From Verpa conica (taxonomy: Eukaryota; Ascomycota; Pezizomycetes; Pezizales; Morchellaceae), in assembly GCA_033030425.1 (NCBI GenBank), contig JAUFSD010000003.1:682001-746000 (forward strand): DNA of 64,000 bases, given 5' to 3'. Positions 43,790 to 56,530 of the stretch are shown in pieces. Numbering within the stretch: position 1 is the stretch's first letter; the number at the start of each line of letters is the position of its first letter. Below the pieces are notes generated by a model. It did not search any database, was not told where the DNA came from, and saw only the letters and a list, made by a program, of their open reading frames with translations. The translations under genes and the position numbers were made by a program.

Positions 43790-44655
43790 ATGATGTTTTC
43801 ACGGCTACGATCTAGCCTACCGCCCGGTATCTTACACTTATCTATCTCATACCCGAAAAACTTCTCTCACGCATCTTTTTTCTGGAAAGATAAACCGATG
43901 CCACCTAGGCCCTCTGTCATTGAAGATGAGATTGTAGAAGTGTTTCTAAAGGGAAGGTAGTTACCATATAACCTAACATAACATTCACCTACAATATAAC
44001 CCACGAATTACCTAAAAATTCTAATACAAACTCAAAAACCTATAGTGGTCCCGGTGGCCAAAAGAGTAAGTTTTTACTATTAGGTATTGCCTATTCATAT
44101 CCTTAAAAAGCTTACTAATGTACATATACATCTAGTTGTAAGGTGTCCACTTAGGCATTCATAGGAAAGGCTTTGACCAAACTAATTCTCCGCCCATAAC
44201 CCCCAGAACAAAACCGCTTCTGCCGTTCAGTTAAAACACCTACCAACGGGACTTGTTGTTAAATCTCAAGCAACGAGATCTCGTGAGCAAAATCGCAAAA
44301 TTGCCAGAAATATTCTTGCAATGAAACTAGAGGAGCGATTCAAGGGGGATGATAGCAGAGCTGCAAAACTACGAGAGAAAGCTTCAAAGAAAAAAGCAAG
44401 TAAAACGAAGAAGACTAAGAGAAAGTATAATATGCTCCGATGATCTACCTGAAACAGGGGAGTAATCTCTTCACATGCTTACTGGCCGCTCTTTGTAGAT
44501 ATGCCAAACTTCAAGCAAGGAGGGCTACGACTAGTAATGAACCAATGGAGGATAATCTTGACGATGAGAATATCTATACTGGATCAAAGCCTAGCTTGGA
44601 GATTCTAGATGAAACCAATGAAGATATAAGTAATAAAAAGGTAGATGTTCAATAG
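43790..44655 (+). CDS. Mitochondrial release-factor-like GGQ protein (ribosome rescue)
   Basis: Small class-I release-factor-like protein (family of yeast Rso55 / human MTRFR), expected to hydrolyse peptidyl-tRNA on stalled mitochondrial ribosomes. Exons: 43790-43956 (presequence-like MMFSRLRSSLPP, then EIVEVFLKG), 44046-44065 (20 nt, SGPGGQK), 44207-44424 (NKTASAVQLKHLPTGLVVKS and SREQNRKIAR) and 44499-44655 (YAKLQARRA and an acidic tail). GGQ catalytic motif and NKT are canonical. Joining exon 2 at its only GT donor (A-GTAAG) to the CCCCAG acceptor leaves the frame one base out. One extra A before the donor would explain this, as mutation or sequence error. Coding start chosen at the first of two ATGs. 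Confidence 0.8.
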
Positions 44656-45460
44656 TTATAACGAACGAACTGCTATCATCAACAGATGATGACTATAGGT
44701 TGATACTTTATGTGTATGTTCTAATCACGTGTCATGTGTATTAGTATCATTTCTAACATAATGGAGCTTGCCCACTACACTTTTTACTTACATGTAGTTA
44801 GAGATATACTATTACACTTTTGATAAGGTAGTCCTTTATGTATTTATAGATAATTATCAGAAGATAATTCTCCATAGGGTAGGTAACCGAGTGAGTCCTT
44901 GTGAAGTAGATCGTCTCCCAATCTATAAGTTTTACTTCCGCCAACTTATTTACACTTGGAGCCGTACATGCACGGTAAGAAACTAGGGGGGTTGGATCCG
45001 GGAGCATTCTACAGGTTCGTGGGCCTTTAAGCTATCATTTAGTAGACTACTGCGATCTAGGTGGTCCGTTCCATCTTGCTTCGCTCTTTCAATTCAACCA
45101 TACTCTTCCTATTTATATGCCTACTCACCCCCCGGTTTATGGTTAATAATCCCACACGTACAGCTCGAGTAGAGAAACACAAAGCGCCACCTGTCCAAAG
45201 AAAAGAAAAGAAAAAAACTGCAAATAAACGTATGGCACACAGACATGAACACGCGTAAGAAACCCCTTTCTACCCGTTATTCATTTCACAAAATTTTTTA
45301 TAGTCCATTTACGGTTTGTGTGAACTGATGATACAAACCTTCCCCCACTTCCAAGAGGTGCCCAATAATCACATCGTCCCTTCCACGATCACTCTTGAAA
45401 AATAGCCTCCATGGATAGATCCTCTTACCAAGAAGAATCATAACCTACCGCCTACGAAGC
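44656..45460. other. Intergenic with one small basic ORF
   Basis: A short + frame around 45061-45258 ends with a lysine-rich stretch (VEKHKAPPVQRKEKKKTANK). It resembles ribosomal protein eS30 loosely, but lacks the expected start and end, so I do not call a gene. Confidence 0.25.
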
Positions 45461-45461
45461 A

Positions 45462-46691
45462 CTAATAAACCTTCTTCTTTTCATCGACACTAAATTGACC
45501 AGGGCCCATGTTGACAAGGAGGACAAGACCACCGCTATACGAAAACGACTTGTTAGTAATGACCTGGGCCCTCTAAAATATGAAATATTTTCTGTGAGAG
45601 GTAAACTTACACAATAGACAAGATCTGGAAAAAGTCGTACTTGGCAAAATCCCTGTGAGGGTGATGGGGGTGAAGCTACAGCACCCTAATCAGTAAAAAA
45701 ATTCTTCACAAATTTAGGCGAGAATCGGATTTAATGATATGAAAAACGGTGAGGCTTACAGTCCAGAAGTTGTTGATCACCAAATTGAAAATGCTTAAGA
45801 TAACCACCAACAAGACAGCGCTCAATTTTGCCTTAAATCCAACAACAACCATAACGCATGCGACGAACCCAAGCATACTAACTACCACTCTAGTGATACT
45901 CCACTCACCCGAGAACACAAACCCGATAAACAAGAAGATAAGCAGGACCCTTCCAGCAAGCTGAAAATACATCTTGCGATCTTTCTCATCAAGTTGGGGA
46001 AGACCAGCGAATGCAAAACGCTTACGATTCCATGAATCTGAAAGTACCATGAGGAGACCCCCCATAACAGAAAGATTACGGAGGAAAAAGTTCAAGTCAA
46101 AGATGAGGCCGTATCCGAGCGCTTGGGTGACAACAACGGCGAGGAGACCGCCAACGGCATATTCCGAATGACGCCGAAAGATAACTAGGGTAGAGCAAGC
46201 TAACATGGCAATTACATTGAGAGCAAGAAATGTATGGGTGAGACCCCAGGGTACTATGATTTATGTCACGTGTCAACTTGACATCCAGAGAACAGGTGGC
46301 CTTTCACTTAAAACTTAGAGAAAGGGTATACGAACTGCGTCTGTAATCATGGAGATATTGAAGCTGATCACCCCATTGAGTCATGATCCTAATTGCATCC
46401 TCGAGGAAAGTAACAACAATAAGAAATCGACCAATTGCAGGCAGATGTCTATAGTAACCTCCATTAGCACTCCCGGTATTTATCCCTAGATACTCCTCCA
46501 TCGCGTAATAAGGAAACTCACGGTTTGATGGGCTCTGCATAAGTATCTAGCCAGTCTTCGATCTTACTCGTCTGTTGGCGGATTGTATCGAGGGGTGAAG
46601 GGTCAGATGTAGCCGCCGAGTGCGAAGGGCCTCCAAAGGGTCTATGGTCCGGTCCCAAGTGATAGCCTGCTGTACCCCGAATCTGCGCCAT
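45462..46691 (-). CDS. erv29: SURF4/Erv29 family ER cargo receptor, 304 aa
   Basis: Multi-pass ER membrane protein that loads soluble secretory cargo into COPII vesicles. Exons 46691-46522, 46448-46336, 46253-45760, 45675-45611 and 45534-45462 join in phase to 305 codons (donors GTGAGT, GTTCGT, GTAAGC, GTAAGT). Family landmarks: LPAIGRFLIVVTFLEDAIRI near residue 60, WGLTHTFLALNVIAMLACS, FDLNFFLRNLSVMGGLLMVL, MYFQLAGRVLLIFLF, VVVGFKAKLSAVLLV, HRDFAKYDFFQILSIVGGL. Ends EKKKVY, a KKXX ER-retrieval signal. Convergent with the release-factor-like gene. Length and topology are usual for the family. Confidence 0.95.
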
Positions 46692-48719
46692 AGTTCCTAG
46701 TAGCTCACTTGGTGGTTTTGAAAAATATCCTTTTTCCCCCTCAGATAGAATAGAGGAAGACCGAGAAGAAGGGATAGCAGCGGTGGGTTCCAGCCGGACA
46801 AAAACGCAGAGCTTAGTGAAAATAAGAGATCGGCACTAAAGCTTGAACGAACGATTCCCGAGAGCAGCTCGAGCAAGCGAAATATAACGGTAAAAGTGTG
46901 GTTGGGTAGGAAGCGGGAGAAGTGAATGGCTTTATCAAGAGAAGGAGATGGAAGGGAAGGGAAGGGGAGGGGAGCAGGACTGTTTGAATGAGGGAAGGAG
47001 GCTTTCTTAGATAGAGATGTCCGCTAGGGCTCAGTGACGGAGAGGCAAGGTGGTCAGAACACGACTCATCCCTTTGTAGCAGGTTTACCGGTCAACACCG
47101 CTAGCTGTGTACCACTCCAAATCGAATGGTTTACTACTATGCATGTATTGTATTTACAGAGCGCACATTTATTTTATTTCTTTTTAATAGCGGGCTTATG
47201 CCTGGGTACACATACTGGAGCGCCCTTAAACGTAGATTGATGGCGCCCCAATAAGCGCCACAACACCAGTCTCTTGAAGGGTACTCAGCCTCATCCTGAG
47301 TTACGTAGAATAGAGGAATATGTTCGCGATGACCGCCGGTCAGTCATGGGAGCTATTTTGAGAGCTTGTATGTAGTTCAGCCTCCTGTAATTGGAGTATC
47401 TTAGAGGCGCAGGGGAAGCATGCCCACACTCAGTCAGCAATAGGTAACGCACCGTACATATTGTATCTGAACGTCGGGCATCATATAGAACATGCAAAAA
47501 ATACTCTAAACCCTTGGTCCCAAGGTTCCAAGCTTGGTAGCCGAGTTTAGGGCTAGGGTTTAGCTAGTTTTTATGATTATAATTGTATTTGTGTAGTCCT
47601 AATGAAAACTCTATCTATTACCAGTCACCCAATCACGTCCAATAATATTATATATCATTGGGTGAGTCCCTGCAGTTGTCCCTGCAGTTCCTCCTATAGA
47701 CAACCACCAATTATAATGGATTGTCCGTATCCCTTGATTATTCCTAGAAAGCACTAACTAGAAGTACACAGCTTTTAAACACCTACATGTAGATAGTTAC
47801 GTGGATACATGTATATGTAGTATTAGCTTCATGTACTTCTGAACTCGATCCAACCTCCGTGTATGGTTTGATTAGTGAGAGTATCTCAAGATACTATATG
47901 TAGATTTATGTTCGCCCCTAGTCTAAAGTTGAACTCAGATAAATATGCACTTACCTTTCTTAAAAGAATAACCCATAGTTCATAAGGATAAAGATGAACA
48001 AGTCTCATCTATAATATATCTTTTCAGTATACGGCTGGAGATTTAACTCAAATCTTTATAGCCGTGTCTAACAAGTTCCCGGAGCTCCCCAACACAAAAA
48101 ATCATATTAACTAATCTATCTATCTATTCTTTGGCATCTATAGATCTTGGATCTTGCTTTTATAATAATCCAACGCTTTGTTGTTGATTTTTAGGTAATT
48201 TAGGTGTGTTGAGAGGCTCCAGGGATTTATTAAACACGGCTGTACGAACATATTCCTAGGCCTATTCAAATTTACATAGCTAGGCTGCACCACTAAGTAG
48301 TTTTTCCTGAATAAACTTCCGTAAAGAGTTAAATCCAAAGAAAAGGAGGAAATGTAAAAGAGAAGAAATTCTGGGAAACAACAGACTGGGTAAAATCCAA
48401 GAATAAATCCAAACAATGGAAACGAAGTAGCAGCACTACCTAACAAGTAACAAGCAAAGAACAAATATCTATAGGCACCTTTTTGCCCTGAGTATACTAG
48501 CTGATACACCGGTCCATAACAAAAACCACATTTCCCCAAATTTTTCCTGTCCTAAGTTTTAGAGAATAAAAGGGCCCAGAACAGCCAGTGGCTGCGGTAA
48601 ATAAAAATAGGCAAGAATCGAGCTAGGTGGTAAGAAGGCATAAACGGAGTCTACCCTGCTCAAAGTTTCTAGACCGAAAAGGAAACAATTATTAAATAAC
48701 AATAAAAAGCACTACCGAT
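46692..48719. other. Intergenic, no gene seen
   Basis: Holds the erv29 promoter (G/A-rich, 46900-47000) and the 3' flank of the 48720 gene. A 133-codon minus frame at 48138-48539 is rich in aromatic residues, matches nothing I know and has no supporting features; treated as chance. Confidence 0.45.
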
Positions 48720-50084
48720 TTACTCCTCAGGATGAACCGCCCAGTTGTCGGAATCATCAATCTCAGCCCAATCGGAGCTCGAATTCTTTGTGTCGCTTGT
48801 GGTACTTCCACTATCTAACAACTGGAAACCGTTTCCACTCATTGAAGTATCTTTCTTCTGGACAATAGGCCTTACAACCTTACTAGGCACCTTGGCTATG
48901 GTTTTGCTAGGAAGCTTGCTTTGAAGGTTTTCCTGGCCGCTCCTAGCGTCTGTCGACTCATCTCCAGTCTGTACATCGACTGCAGCCTTTTTCTGCTTGC
49001 GGCTCTTCTTCTGAACCTCGTTCCAACCTCCAATGAGATGTTCAGGGATTTCCTCCCAGTAAGAATTATCAAGGTGGGTGCTCCTCATCTGTTGCTTCTC
49101 TTCGTCGCTATCGATAGGAGAATCCTGGGTGGTAGTGGGCTTAGCTATAGTTGAGGGGGAAGAAAATGTATCGAGAAGTCCGTCTGTCATAGTTTTCGGG
49201 GCAGTGGGAGCAGCAGGGGAGGCCTGTCCATTGCCAGTAGTCCAGATCGAAGGTGGAGGCGGGGCAGTAGGTTGGGGTTTGCTTTTCTGCTTGGCAGCTT
49301 CTGTGGCCCTCATGGTCGCACGGTGCAACTCAAATCTCGCTTTTTGCTCTGCCTTCTCTGCTTCCTTTGCAGCTTTCTGCTTTTCCTTCTTTTTTGCATT
49401 CTTACTTGAATGTACACCAACCTGACTAGTCGTGCTAGTGGTCTTTTGCTTTTGGGCTCGTGGGGGTTGGGCTGATGAAGTGATTTTCAGTACGCCAGAC
49501 CCGCTGGTAGAAGCCTCAAGCATATCACTTGGGTCAGAAGAGAGGGATTGCTTGGGCAAAGAATGGTACTCAGATTCTGGAAGATGAATAGCCTCCTCCT
49601 CATCAATATCAGCATCTGCTCCCGCTGAGGAAGTCTGCGAAGCGGTGGCGAAGGGGGAGGTAGGGGCTGGGAGAGCTTGTTTCTTGGGGGTGAGGCGTGT
49701 GGAAGAGCCGGTAGAGGCAGATTTCTTATTCCCAGAACTACTGCCCTCTTTCAAGGTTTGAAGTCTCCGAAGCAGCTCGGCCTGGTCTACTTCTTGAGCG
49801 ATATCATCGTCATCTGTGGACTCGGCGGCTTTGGCGATATTGCCAGTTGAGATGACCTCTTTCGAAGCAGTGTTACTAAGAGCAGCCTTCTTTTTCTTTT
49901 TCTTTTTCTCACTAGCCATGGCACTTTCTGTTCCGCTGGTGCTGAGGAAGATGCTGCCGGCCCCTTTATCCTCTGCAACTACCTTTGGACGAAGCTTGGC
50001 AGCGGATTTAGGAGAAAAGTACACCCAGTAGATACCACCAATAAGAGCCAGGAAAATGCTCCATGAAAGAACGACTGAACTCAT
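48720..50084 (-). CDS. Single-pass membrane protein of unknown function, 454 aa
   Basis: Single exon. One N-terminal transmembrane anchor (VLSWSIFLALIGGIYWVYF, residues 5-23) is followed by a cytosolic, low-complexity body: lysine run at 60-66, acidic segment DDDDIAQEVDQ, S/T-rich stretches, a K/E/A-rich predicted coiled coil at about 228-268, and a conserved-looking block EEIPEHLIGGWNEVQKKSRK near residue 340. The tail ends DWAEIDDSDNWAVHPEE. The layout resembles ER-anchored ribosome- or vesicle-tethering proteins, but I do not recognise the family. ATG is followed at once by the anchor, which supports the start. Confidence 0.8.
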   Translation of the reverse strand: MSSVVLSWSIFLALIGGIYWVYFSPKSAAKLRPKVVAEDKGAGSIFLSTSGTESAMASEKKKKKKKAALSNTASKEVISTGNIAKAAESTDDDDIAQEVDQAELLRRLQTLKEGSSSGNKKSASTGSSTRLTPKKQALPAPTSPFATASQTSSAGADADIDEEEAIHLPESEYHSLPKQSLSSDPSDMLEASTSGSGVLKITSSAQPPRAQKQKTTSTTSQVGVHSSKNAKKKEKQKAAKEAEKAEQKARFELHRATMRATEAAKQKSKPQPTAPPPPSIWTTGNGQASPAAPTAPKTMTDGLLDTFSSPSTIAKPTTTQDSPIDSDEEKQQMRSTHLDNSYWEEIPEHLIGGWNEVQKKSRKQKKAAVDVQTGDESTDARSGQENLQSKLPSKTIAKVPSKVVRPIVQKKDTSMSGNGFQLLDSGSTTSDTKNSSSDWAEIDDSDNWAVHPEE

Positions 50085-53000
50085 GATTGGAGATCTAAGC
50101 AGTCAAACTCTCTCCAATAGCAAAACCCTTTAATATTGAAACTTATTTAAGTCTGGTGAGGTAATACAGGAACTGCTGGAATGAATGGTGACCTCCGGCG
50201 GTGATAGAAGGGTGAGATTTAGAAGGATGGATCAGGAGTTATAGCAAGAAAGAATTCCTGAGGTGTATGTATGTATGTGATCGAACAAATAATAAAGAAC
50301 AGTTTTATGGGAAGAGAAACGGGAGATTGAGAAAAGAGTGGTGGATGGTCGGAGAGGTGGTGTTGCGACAGAACGAGGGAAATAGCCGGTTGAAAGGTGG
50401 ATATTGCCGTATGGTCTAAAAGGCCGTAAAGGCGAGAGTGAAGGGTGAGCAGTCACTGGGAAGGCCAGTCTAGTCTACCCGAGAGAAATATGAGGAGATG
50501 GGAGCCGTACAAACGAAGGCCGGGAAGCTAAAGTGGTACTGGACTAAGAAAGTGGGAGAGACCGCCGTTCGAGCTAGCAGAAGAGAATGACGAGCAGGAG
50601 GAGTTGCTGGATTGATTGCCCGCCGTTGCTCGGGGAATGAGAGGAAGAAAGAGGGGGAGGGTGAATGAAGGCCGCTCCTAAGAGAACGAAGGGGAGAAAG
50701 TGAGAGCTGTCCGTAACTCTTGAATCTCTACCCAATTCGTGTTTCTAGGCAGTGAGCACTTGCATATTCCGGGTCTGGTCCGCGTATGTAAGGTCAAATA
50801 ATACCACACTAGACCTGTAAGAGGAAAGATTAAGGCATCTCCAACCCCCATTGGCGTGCCAAGACCAAATTTGACACCTTTACTTTTCGAAAACTTGAAG
50901 CCTTGTAAGGGAGAGACCACCGTAAACCCATCTTAAAACGCCGTACGGTGGGGACTACTACACCTAATCAGATCGCTTCGATCCTCACAATCCACCATAC
51001 CGAAGGCCTGCTATAAATTGGTCAATTTCGCCTTATCCGCCCTAAATTCAAAGTATCTGGATTCTAGTAAGCACTGCAAATTTGTGGAGATCGTTCCAGT
51101 TGTCAATCCTGCGCCACAATATCTGCCCTTCCCGACCCTTGTGCCTACTGTTATGAAATAATGCTAGTGGCGATCTTACAAACCTTCAAGAACCAGCAAA
51201 GCTCGGGTGCCCACATATCAAAGCTGAGTCTTGCCAGTTTATCGTAGGTAAAGGACAGGTGTTCTTTCCCGTCAGGCCTTCTCCACCCTAGTTCACAAGA
51301 CGGGAAAATGGAGGATCTGCATCATGCAGCGAATTGCTGTATCTAGTGCAAAATTCATACTTAATTACAACTACATATGGACTGTTCATTAGTTAGAGAA
51401 ATTCCTAGGTTTTTCCAATTATCTATTAAAGTGTAACAAGTTGTCGTCCCTATAACACTACCACAGCATATATTCAACAAGCCAACCTTGGTGCGGTTGA
51501 TTAATTAAGGATAACATCGCTGCTAATGCCTTCAGGTATAAAGACTACAATTAAGTAGATGCTATATTTATAGCCCTGAGTATCCATATTATGCTCACAG
51601 GACATCATAACCATAGTTATCTTTATTAAATGATAGTAGGTTTTTTAAGGTTATTTACAACTATCACTAGATATTTTTGAGCCGAAGAAAATTACCAGCA
51701 CTGTACAGTACAATAATAAATCTACCGTATTAACTAGCCTCGATTATCAGTTATATAAAATAATGAAACTTCTATCTTGAGATGCCAGGGTTTATGTCAG
51801 CTTTCTTCCCTGTCAACTAGAAAAGGTTATAACTTGGACGTGTATGCTGGATTATCGTCTACGAAGGCTAGCCAATACGAATAGCAGAAATGAAAACTTC
51901 AGTATCCTATCTTAGGCTAGTATTTCTTAAGAATAATGGCTAGGTTTTTGAATTCGATCTCCTGGGCAGTATGTACTTGCCTCATGTCTTTACCGAATGT
52001 CTTTGATTCTAAGACACTGGTACTTTATGTCGTGATGATAGAAACCTTAGGATATTGAGCTACTGATCTAATAACTAATAATTCAGACGCACCGATATGC
52101 AGTTATACCGGACCCGGAAAAAAAATAAAAGAGACAAAAACTCCGAAATAAGCACGTTGCTACACGAATCTATTTTGGATATGGATATACATTCCAACTT
52201 TAGAGCCTCAGCTTTCCCCGCAGTTACCACCACCACCACCTGCATAGTGATAAAGATGGCAATAGCCGTAATTTTGAATTTGGAAGGTTGTTGTCAGATC
52301 CTATGGAGATGACTGGGTTAATTTTCATGGCTGCTCTACCCCTCGGAACTGAGCCCATACTCGTAATCGGGCGACCGACCAGACCTGCATACCATACTAA
52401 TTGTACTGAGACTTATGTATTTTGCTGGTATGCGAGTCTGGTCGGTTTTCCAAACGTCACCCGATTACGAGTAGTCATTCCTTGGCAAGTCTACGGAACC
52501 TTGACTGACTAGAATCTCGGTAGTCTATACATACCATTGGGCGGAGGAAACGGCACTTATAGAAAAGTAAACGTTTGCGGTATGGGCATAAAGCACGCCC
52601 CGCGCTGCCAAAAGTATACGCCTACACGATAAACTACTCCTTTTGTATGAAGGGGATTCTATATTAACAAGATATGAGGCTTAGATATTTAAAGAGGACC
52701 TTCTTTGCTAAACTACGTGCCCATTTGCGTGGCATATTTACCCCATACAAGCGTCTATCTCTCTTCTCTATAGCTCCCCGTAATGAAAGACCCCGGCAAA
52801 CACCTTGAGCCATGTTGTCCTTTTAATTAGTGCCCTCTCATTTGGCTAGCCTAAAGCCTTTAGTACCTATGTTCTCTCGCATGATAGACCCTGGTGGGCC
52901 CTATGATGTCTCATTATTGGACCTAGTCATAAAGGCCTTACCTACGCCCCAGGCTTAGTATATCTCTATTCTACCACTCTATAATTCGACTTTAGCGTTT

Positions 53001-54990
53001 ATCACGCAAATTCATACCCAAAGCAGCGAAACGCTTACCCCACACTGATCAAAGTATGGGAGAGATATACGGTAGTTTAACTCTTGATAGTAATAGATAA
53101 GAAGGCCACCCGTAGGGTAGATTTATTCGATGTTGCGATAACCAATATATAGAAAGAGTTGTAGGTAAATTTGGGAATGGGGTAAATTATTTTACCTCCG
53201 GGGTTGAGTTGGAGGAATCCTTGGAATCTCAAAGATATATTTGTATCTTCTTCATTCTTACTGTATATCTGGCCTGAGGAAACTGATTACTTGTTATTTA
53301 ATAGTTGTAGGTCTCGCTGTTTCTTTCCTTGGAATCGGGGAGGTCGAAAAACCTATCGTTTTACTCAGGTTCGATGCTAGCACGATTCACATGACGCAAA
53401 TAGTACTGAATACGTCTGACAACGTCACTATCTTTTCAAACGGTCCTATCTTTTGATCTGCTTCTAGTAGTGATATTACAGCATTAGTAGTAAGAAAAGT
53501 TTGATTATTAATATCTGCTAAATTAAGATATTTAGAATAGTCTTAGATGGAAGCATCGCCATCGAGTTCGAGGGAGGTGAAAGTGTCAAGGTCGGTTTGG
53601 TTTGTCACAAACCTAAGGCCGAAGTAAATGGACCAGAGATATTGGGGATCTGAGAGTCGAGATTACTGGGATATAATTGTAAAAATTACGTATGTCATTC
53701 CAGGAAACAAGCATTTGCGGCATGTTTGCGGCAGGAGACACAGCTACGCTTGCCAAGAGATTCGTGTCTGTTTCTTTGGCAAGCGGGGTTGCAGTAGCAG
53801 GAACGGTAATGCAGTCGAATCAAGACAAGGTTAGAAGATGCGTAAATCAGAATCATATATGATCACTCGCGAGCGTTTTTTATAGTACTAAAGCAGTGTT
53901 TCTGATATACAGCGATGGGCAGAGACCATTAGCAACAACAGACCTAAGGAGGGTAATTGAGTGTGTGAGCGGGTGACGCAAGAAACAACATGGAATTCCA
54001 GGGGGGGCTCGAGTATAACATACCAAGATATTGATAGAGCACGAGAATAAACATGACTATGTATAACAGGACTGATTCCGGTTTAATACTGGTCGCATGC
54101 ATGTGATTATAATTTATTTCGGCTGTCTGCCGATTTGTGCCTAGGATTTATTTGGAGAACCTTGTCTAATAATAGGTGGTTGTAGGGATCCTATTGGGGC
54201 AATTAGGGGGAATAGGCGCTTAGAGGCGTACGTTTGCTGGTATTTTTGCTGTAAACTAGAGAAACGCTAATGGGAAAAGCGGAAAGGCTGTCTGTCATGC
54301 AGCGAATAAGAGCCAAAATTACCAGCAGGCGAACACCAAGCTTTGTAGAGATGAGACGGGTCGAATCAGACTTGAGTTGACAAGGGGGGTGACGAGTGAT
54401 TTGCGTGCATGAGTAGGGATCTAGGTCTTGGCTACAGGGTCGAGAGCAGTTTCCAAAGACATTGGCATGCAGGTACCCTCGCTAGACCGATCAAGCGAGC
54501 GCACAGTCCAGTGCGCAACCCGTCCTCGTGGGCAAAACGAGTGTTGGTGTGGGCCCAAAAGAGTTCAAGAAGACTGCATCGGAGTAACCACGCCTGTCCT
54601 ATGTATGCCTGTTCGAGAGAGACGCCTGTCTTATTCCTGTCAGGTTGGCGTCCAATGCCTTTTGCCGTGGCTCTGCTTCTACCGAGTGTCTGAGACTCAA
54701 CAACAGTCGATGAGTTTGGGTATGCGCCGCACTCTCGCACGCAAGTATATATGTCGCTGAGTGTCTCCACTTGGTGATCAGTTTCACCATCCATCAATTT
54801 GTCGAGTCCGCAGGATACAGCAGGAGATCTTCCCACGTTTTCCTCTTCCTCAGCCTTCATCTTGGATTTTCGACTTCTTAGCATTGTCTCGGTTTTGCTC
54901 AGTCTGGTTTTTGTATTTTTTTTCCGTTTCCTTTTTCCAGGGACTTTAACCCGTAAATATTTTTTCTTTTTCTTTTTCGTTTCTATTTCC
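50085..54990. other. 4.9-kb gene-poor region
   Basis: Promoter of the minus gene up to about 50700, then AT-rich sequence with no frame I would call. A structured inverted repeat lies at 52359-52472. Short ORFs at 52097, 53241, 53628 and 54409 have no family features. The last 200 bases are T/C-rich, typical of a fungal promoter for the next gene. Confidence 0.5.
52359..52472. repeat. Imperfect 114-bp inverted repeat
   Basis: ACTCGTAATCGGG pairs with CCCGATTACGAGT, CCGACCAGAC with GTCTGGTCGG, and GCATACCA with TGGTATGC, around a ~30-base loop; the right arm has a small insertion. Could be a tiny foldback element or a structured RNA. Confidence 0.7.
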
Positions 54991-55842
54991 ATGATGCACT
55001 TCCTTCAATTCGCCGTAGTTGTTGGGCTCACCAACGTCGCCGTGAATGCCCTTCCATTAGCCGGTCGTCAAATCTCAGAACTCGCGTATCTCTTGACAGG
55101 ATATGATGGTCAGAAAATAACCAGCTGCGATCTCTCTAATGCAATAATGCCCCAATCAAATGGCTAGTATTCCTTTGTTTTATTTTATTGAGGGAGGTGA
55201 AAGATCAATAATTTGGCGCCACATCCTATGATATTCTCCGAGTCCTCGCTAAAAATTGCTATAGGTGATAATCTTGCACCACCAGACGCAGGTCTTGCTC
55301 TTGTCCGTGTTGTTCTCGGTCGTGGGACCCAAAACTATACCTGTACCGACTCCACCGACCAATCAATCCCTGTTGCAAATGGAGCTGTTGCAACTCTCTA
55401 CGATGCATCCTGCCTCGCGCAGAAGAACCCAGAACTTCTCCACAGCCTTCCAGATGCCATTGTCAGCATTCCTCGTGATGTCATTCAAAAGGCCCTAGGC
55501 ATAGTTAGCAAGATGGCTCGTCAGGATATTCTTATTGGACATCATTACTTTGCGCCGAACAATACCGTTCCTGTCTTTGATTTCCGTGAAAAGAAACAGA
55601 AATATCTCCTTGCGGGAAAGAGAGACCAGGGTGTACCGGCGGTTACAACTGCTTCCAAGGGCGGAATGGGCCAGGGATACGGTGCGGTAGACTGGTTGAG
55701 AATCAAGGCCATCCCATCGATGTCTGTGGACTATAAACTGGGATATAGAATCCAGACAGCTGGTGGAAAGCCTCCGAACACATGCAAAGGGCTTAGTAAA
55801 GAGTTCGCAATTGAGTACGCTACCGAGTATTGTAAGTATTGA
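54991..55842 (+). CDS. Secreted DUF3455-family protein, about 249 aa
   Basis: Signal peptide (MMHFLQFAVVVGLTNVAVNA) then CDLSNAIMPQ, PPDAGLALVRVVLGRGTQNY, CTDS...ATLYDASC, HYFAP..PVFDF, AVDWLRIKA, YRIQTAGGKPPNTC and EYATEYC, the block order of the DUF3455 fungal/bacterial family of unknown function. Two exons: 54991-55162 and 55265-55842. The only junction keeping frame uses a GC donor (G|GCTAGT) and ATAG acceptor; a GT-AG alternative runs into stops. The mature domain is complete. Expected outside the cell. Confidence 0.82.
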
Positions 55843-56530
55843 TGAAGACTTTTCCCCTCTGAGCGAGAGCTAATATTTTACCTTATTAGGGGTCTATGCT
55901 TAAACCGAGATATTCCCCCAATCAGACTTTAATTGAAAAATTTGGCTGTTCCATCAAGCAATACCCACACTGAATCAAATTATATTAAGGATTTCTAAGG
56001 AACTCCTTCTTTTCTTCATATTCATTCTTTTAATCATTAATGAAACGTCCTTTTTTCCACTGGTTGTAAATACTTATGGACTGTTTGTTGAAATATCATT
56101 AATGAACTTGCTAACCTACGTTCTTATTTTTTTTTACTTCAAATTTACCATTTTGTGTTTATCTTTCTCTTCATCATAGGCAAAAAGGCGTTCTATACCT
56201 TCATTTGTGCCCCCCCCCCTGTTAGCAGTAAATCATGGAGCCCTTTGTATATAAAGCCGGGCTCGCGATCAAGTGAGTGCTTGTAAATAATTTTTTTAGT
56301 AGTCTATTCGATGAGAACAGGCTGTCTATTCTAAGAACTTGCCCTAGGGGGTAGTTTCTCACGTTCGGTACCGCTTTTTAGTGCAAGTTGATATGTCCCT
56401 TCTAGATAGAGGATCTAATAAAACTAGTATTTCAGTAAATGAAGTAAGCATAGTTTTGGAAGACTCGAGAATTTTGTTCACGGTGAATAACAATGATTGA
56501 GGTTGAAGGTTTTGAGACCAGCAGTACGTA
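55843..56530. other. Intergenic, no gene seen
   Basis: 3' flank of the DUF3455 gene; AT-rich with a C10 run near 56210. No feature. Confidence 0.45.

Noticed and set aside
45061..45258. Possible ribosomal protein eS30 gene
   Set aside because: Only a lysine-rich stretch aligns; the conserved N-terminus and the RRFVNV block are missing.
48138..48539. 133-codon minus frame as a gene
   Set aside because: No domain, no splice or promoter signs, and just downstream of another gene, so likely 3' flank.
54409..54760. Two overlapping frames upstream of the DUF3455 gene
   Set aside because: No family features; position fits promoter sequence.
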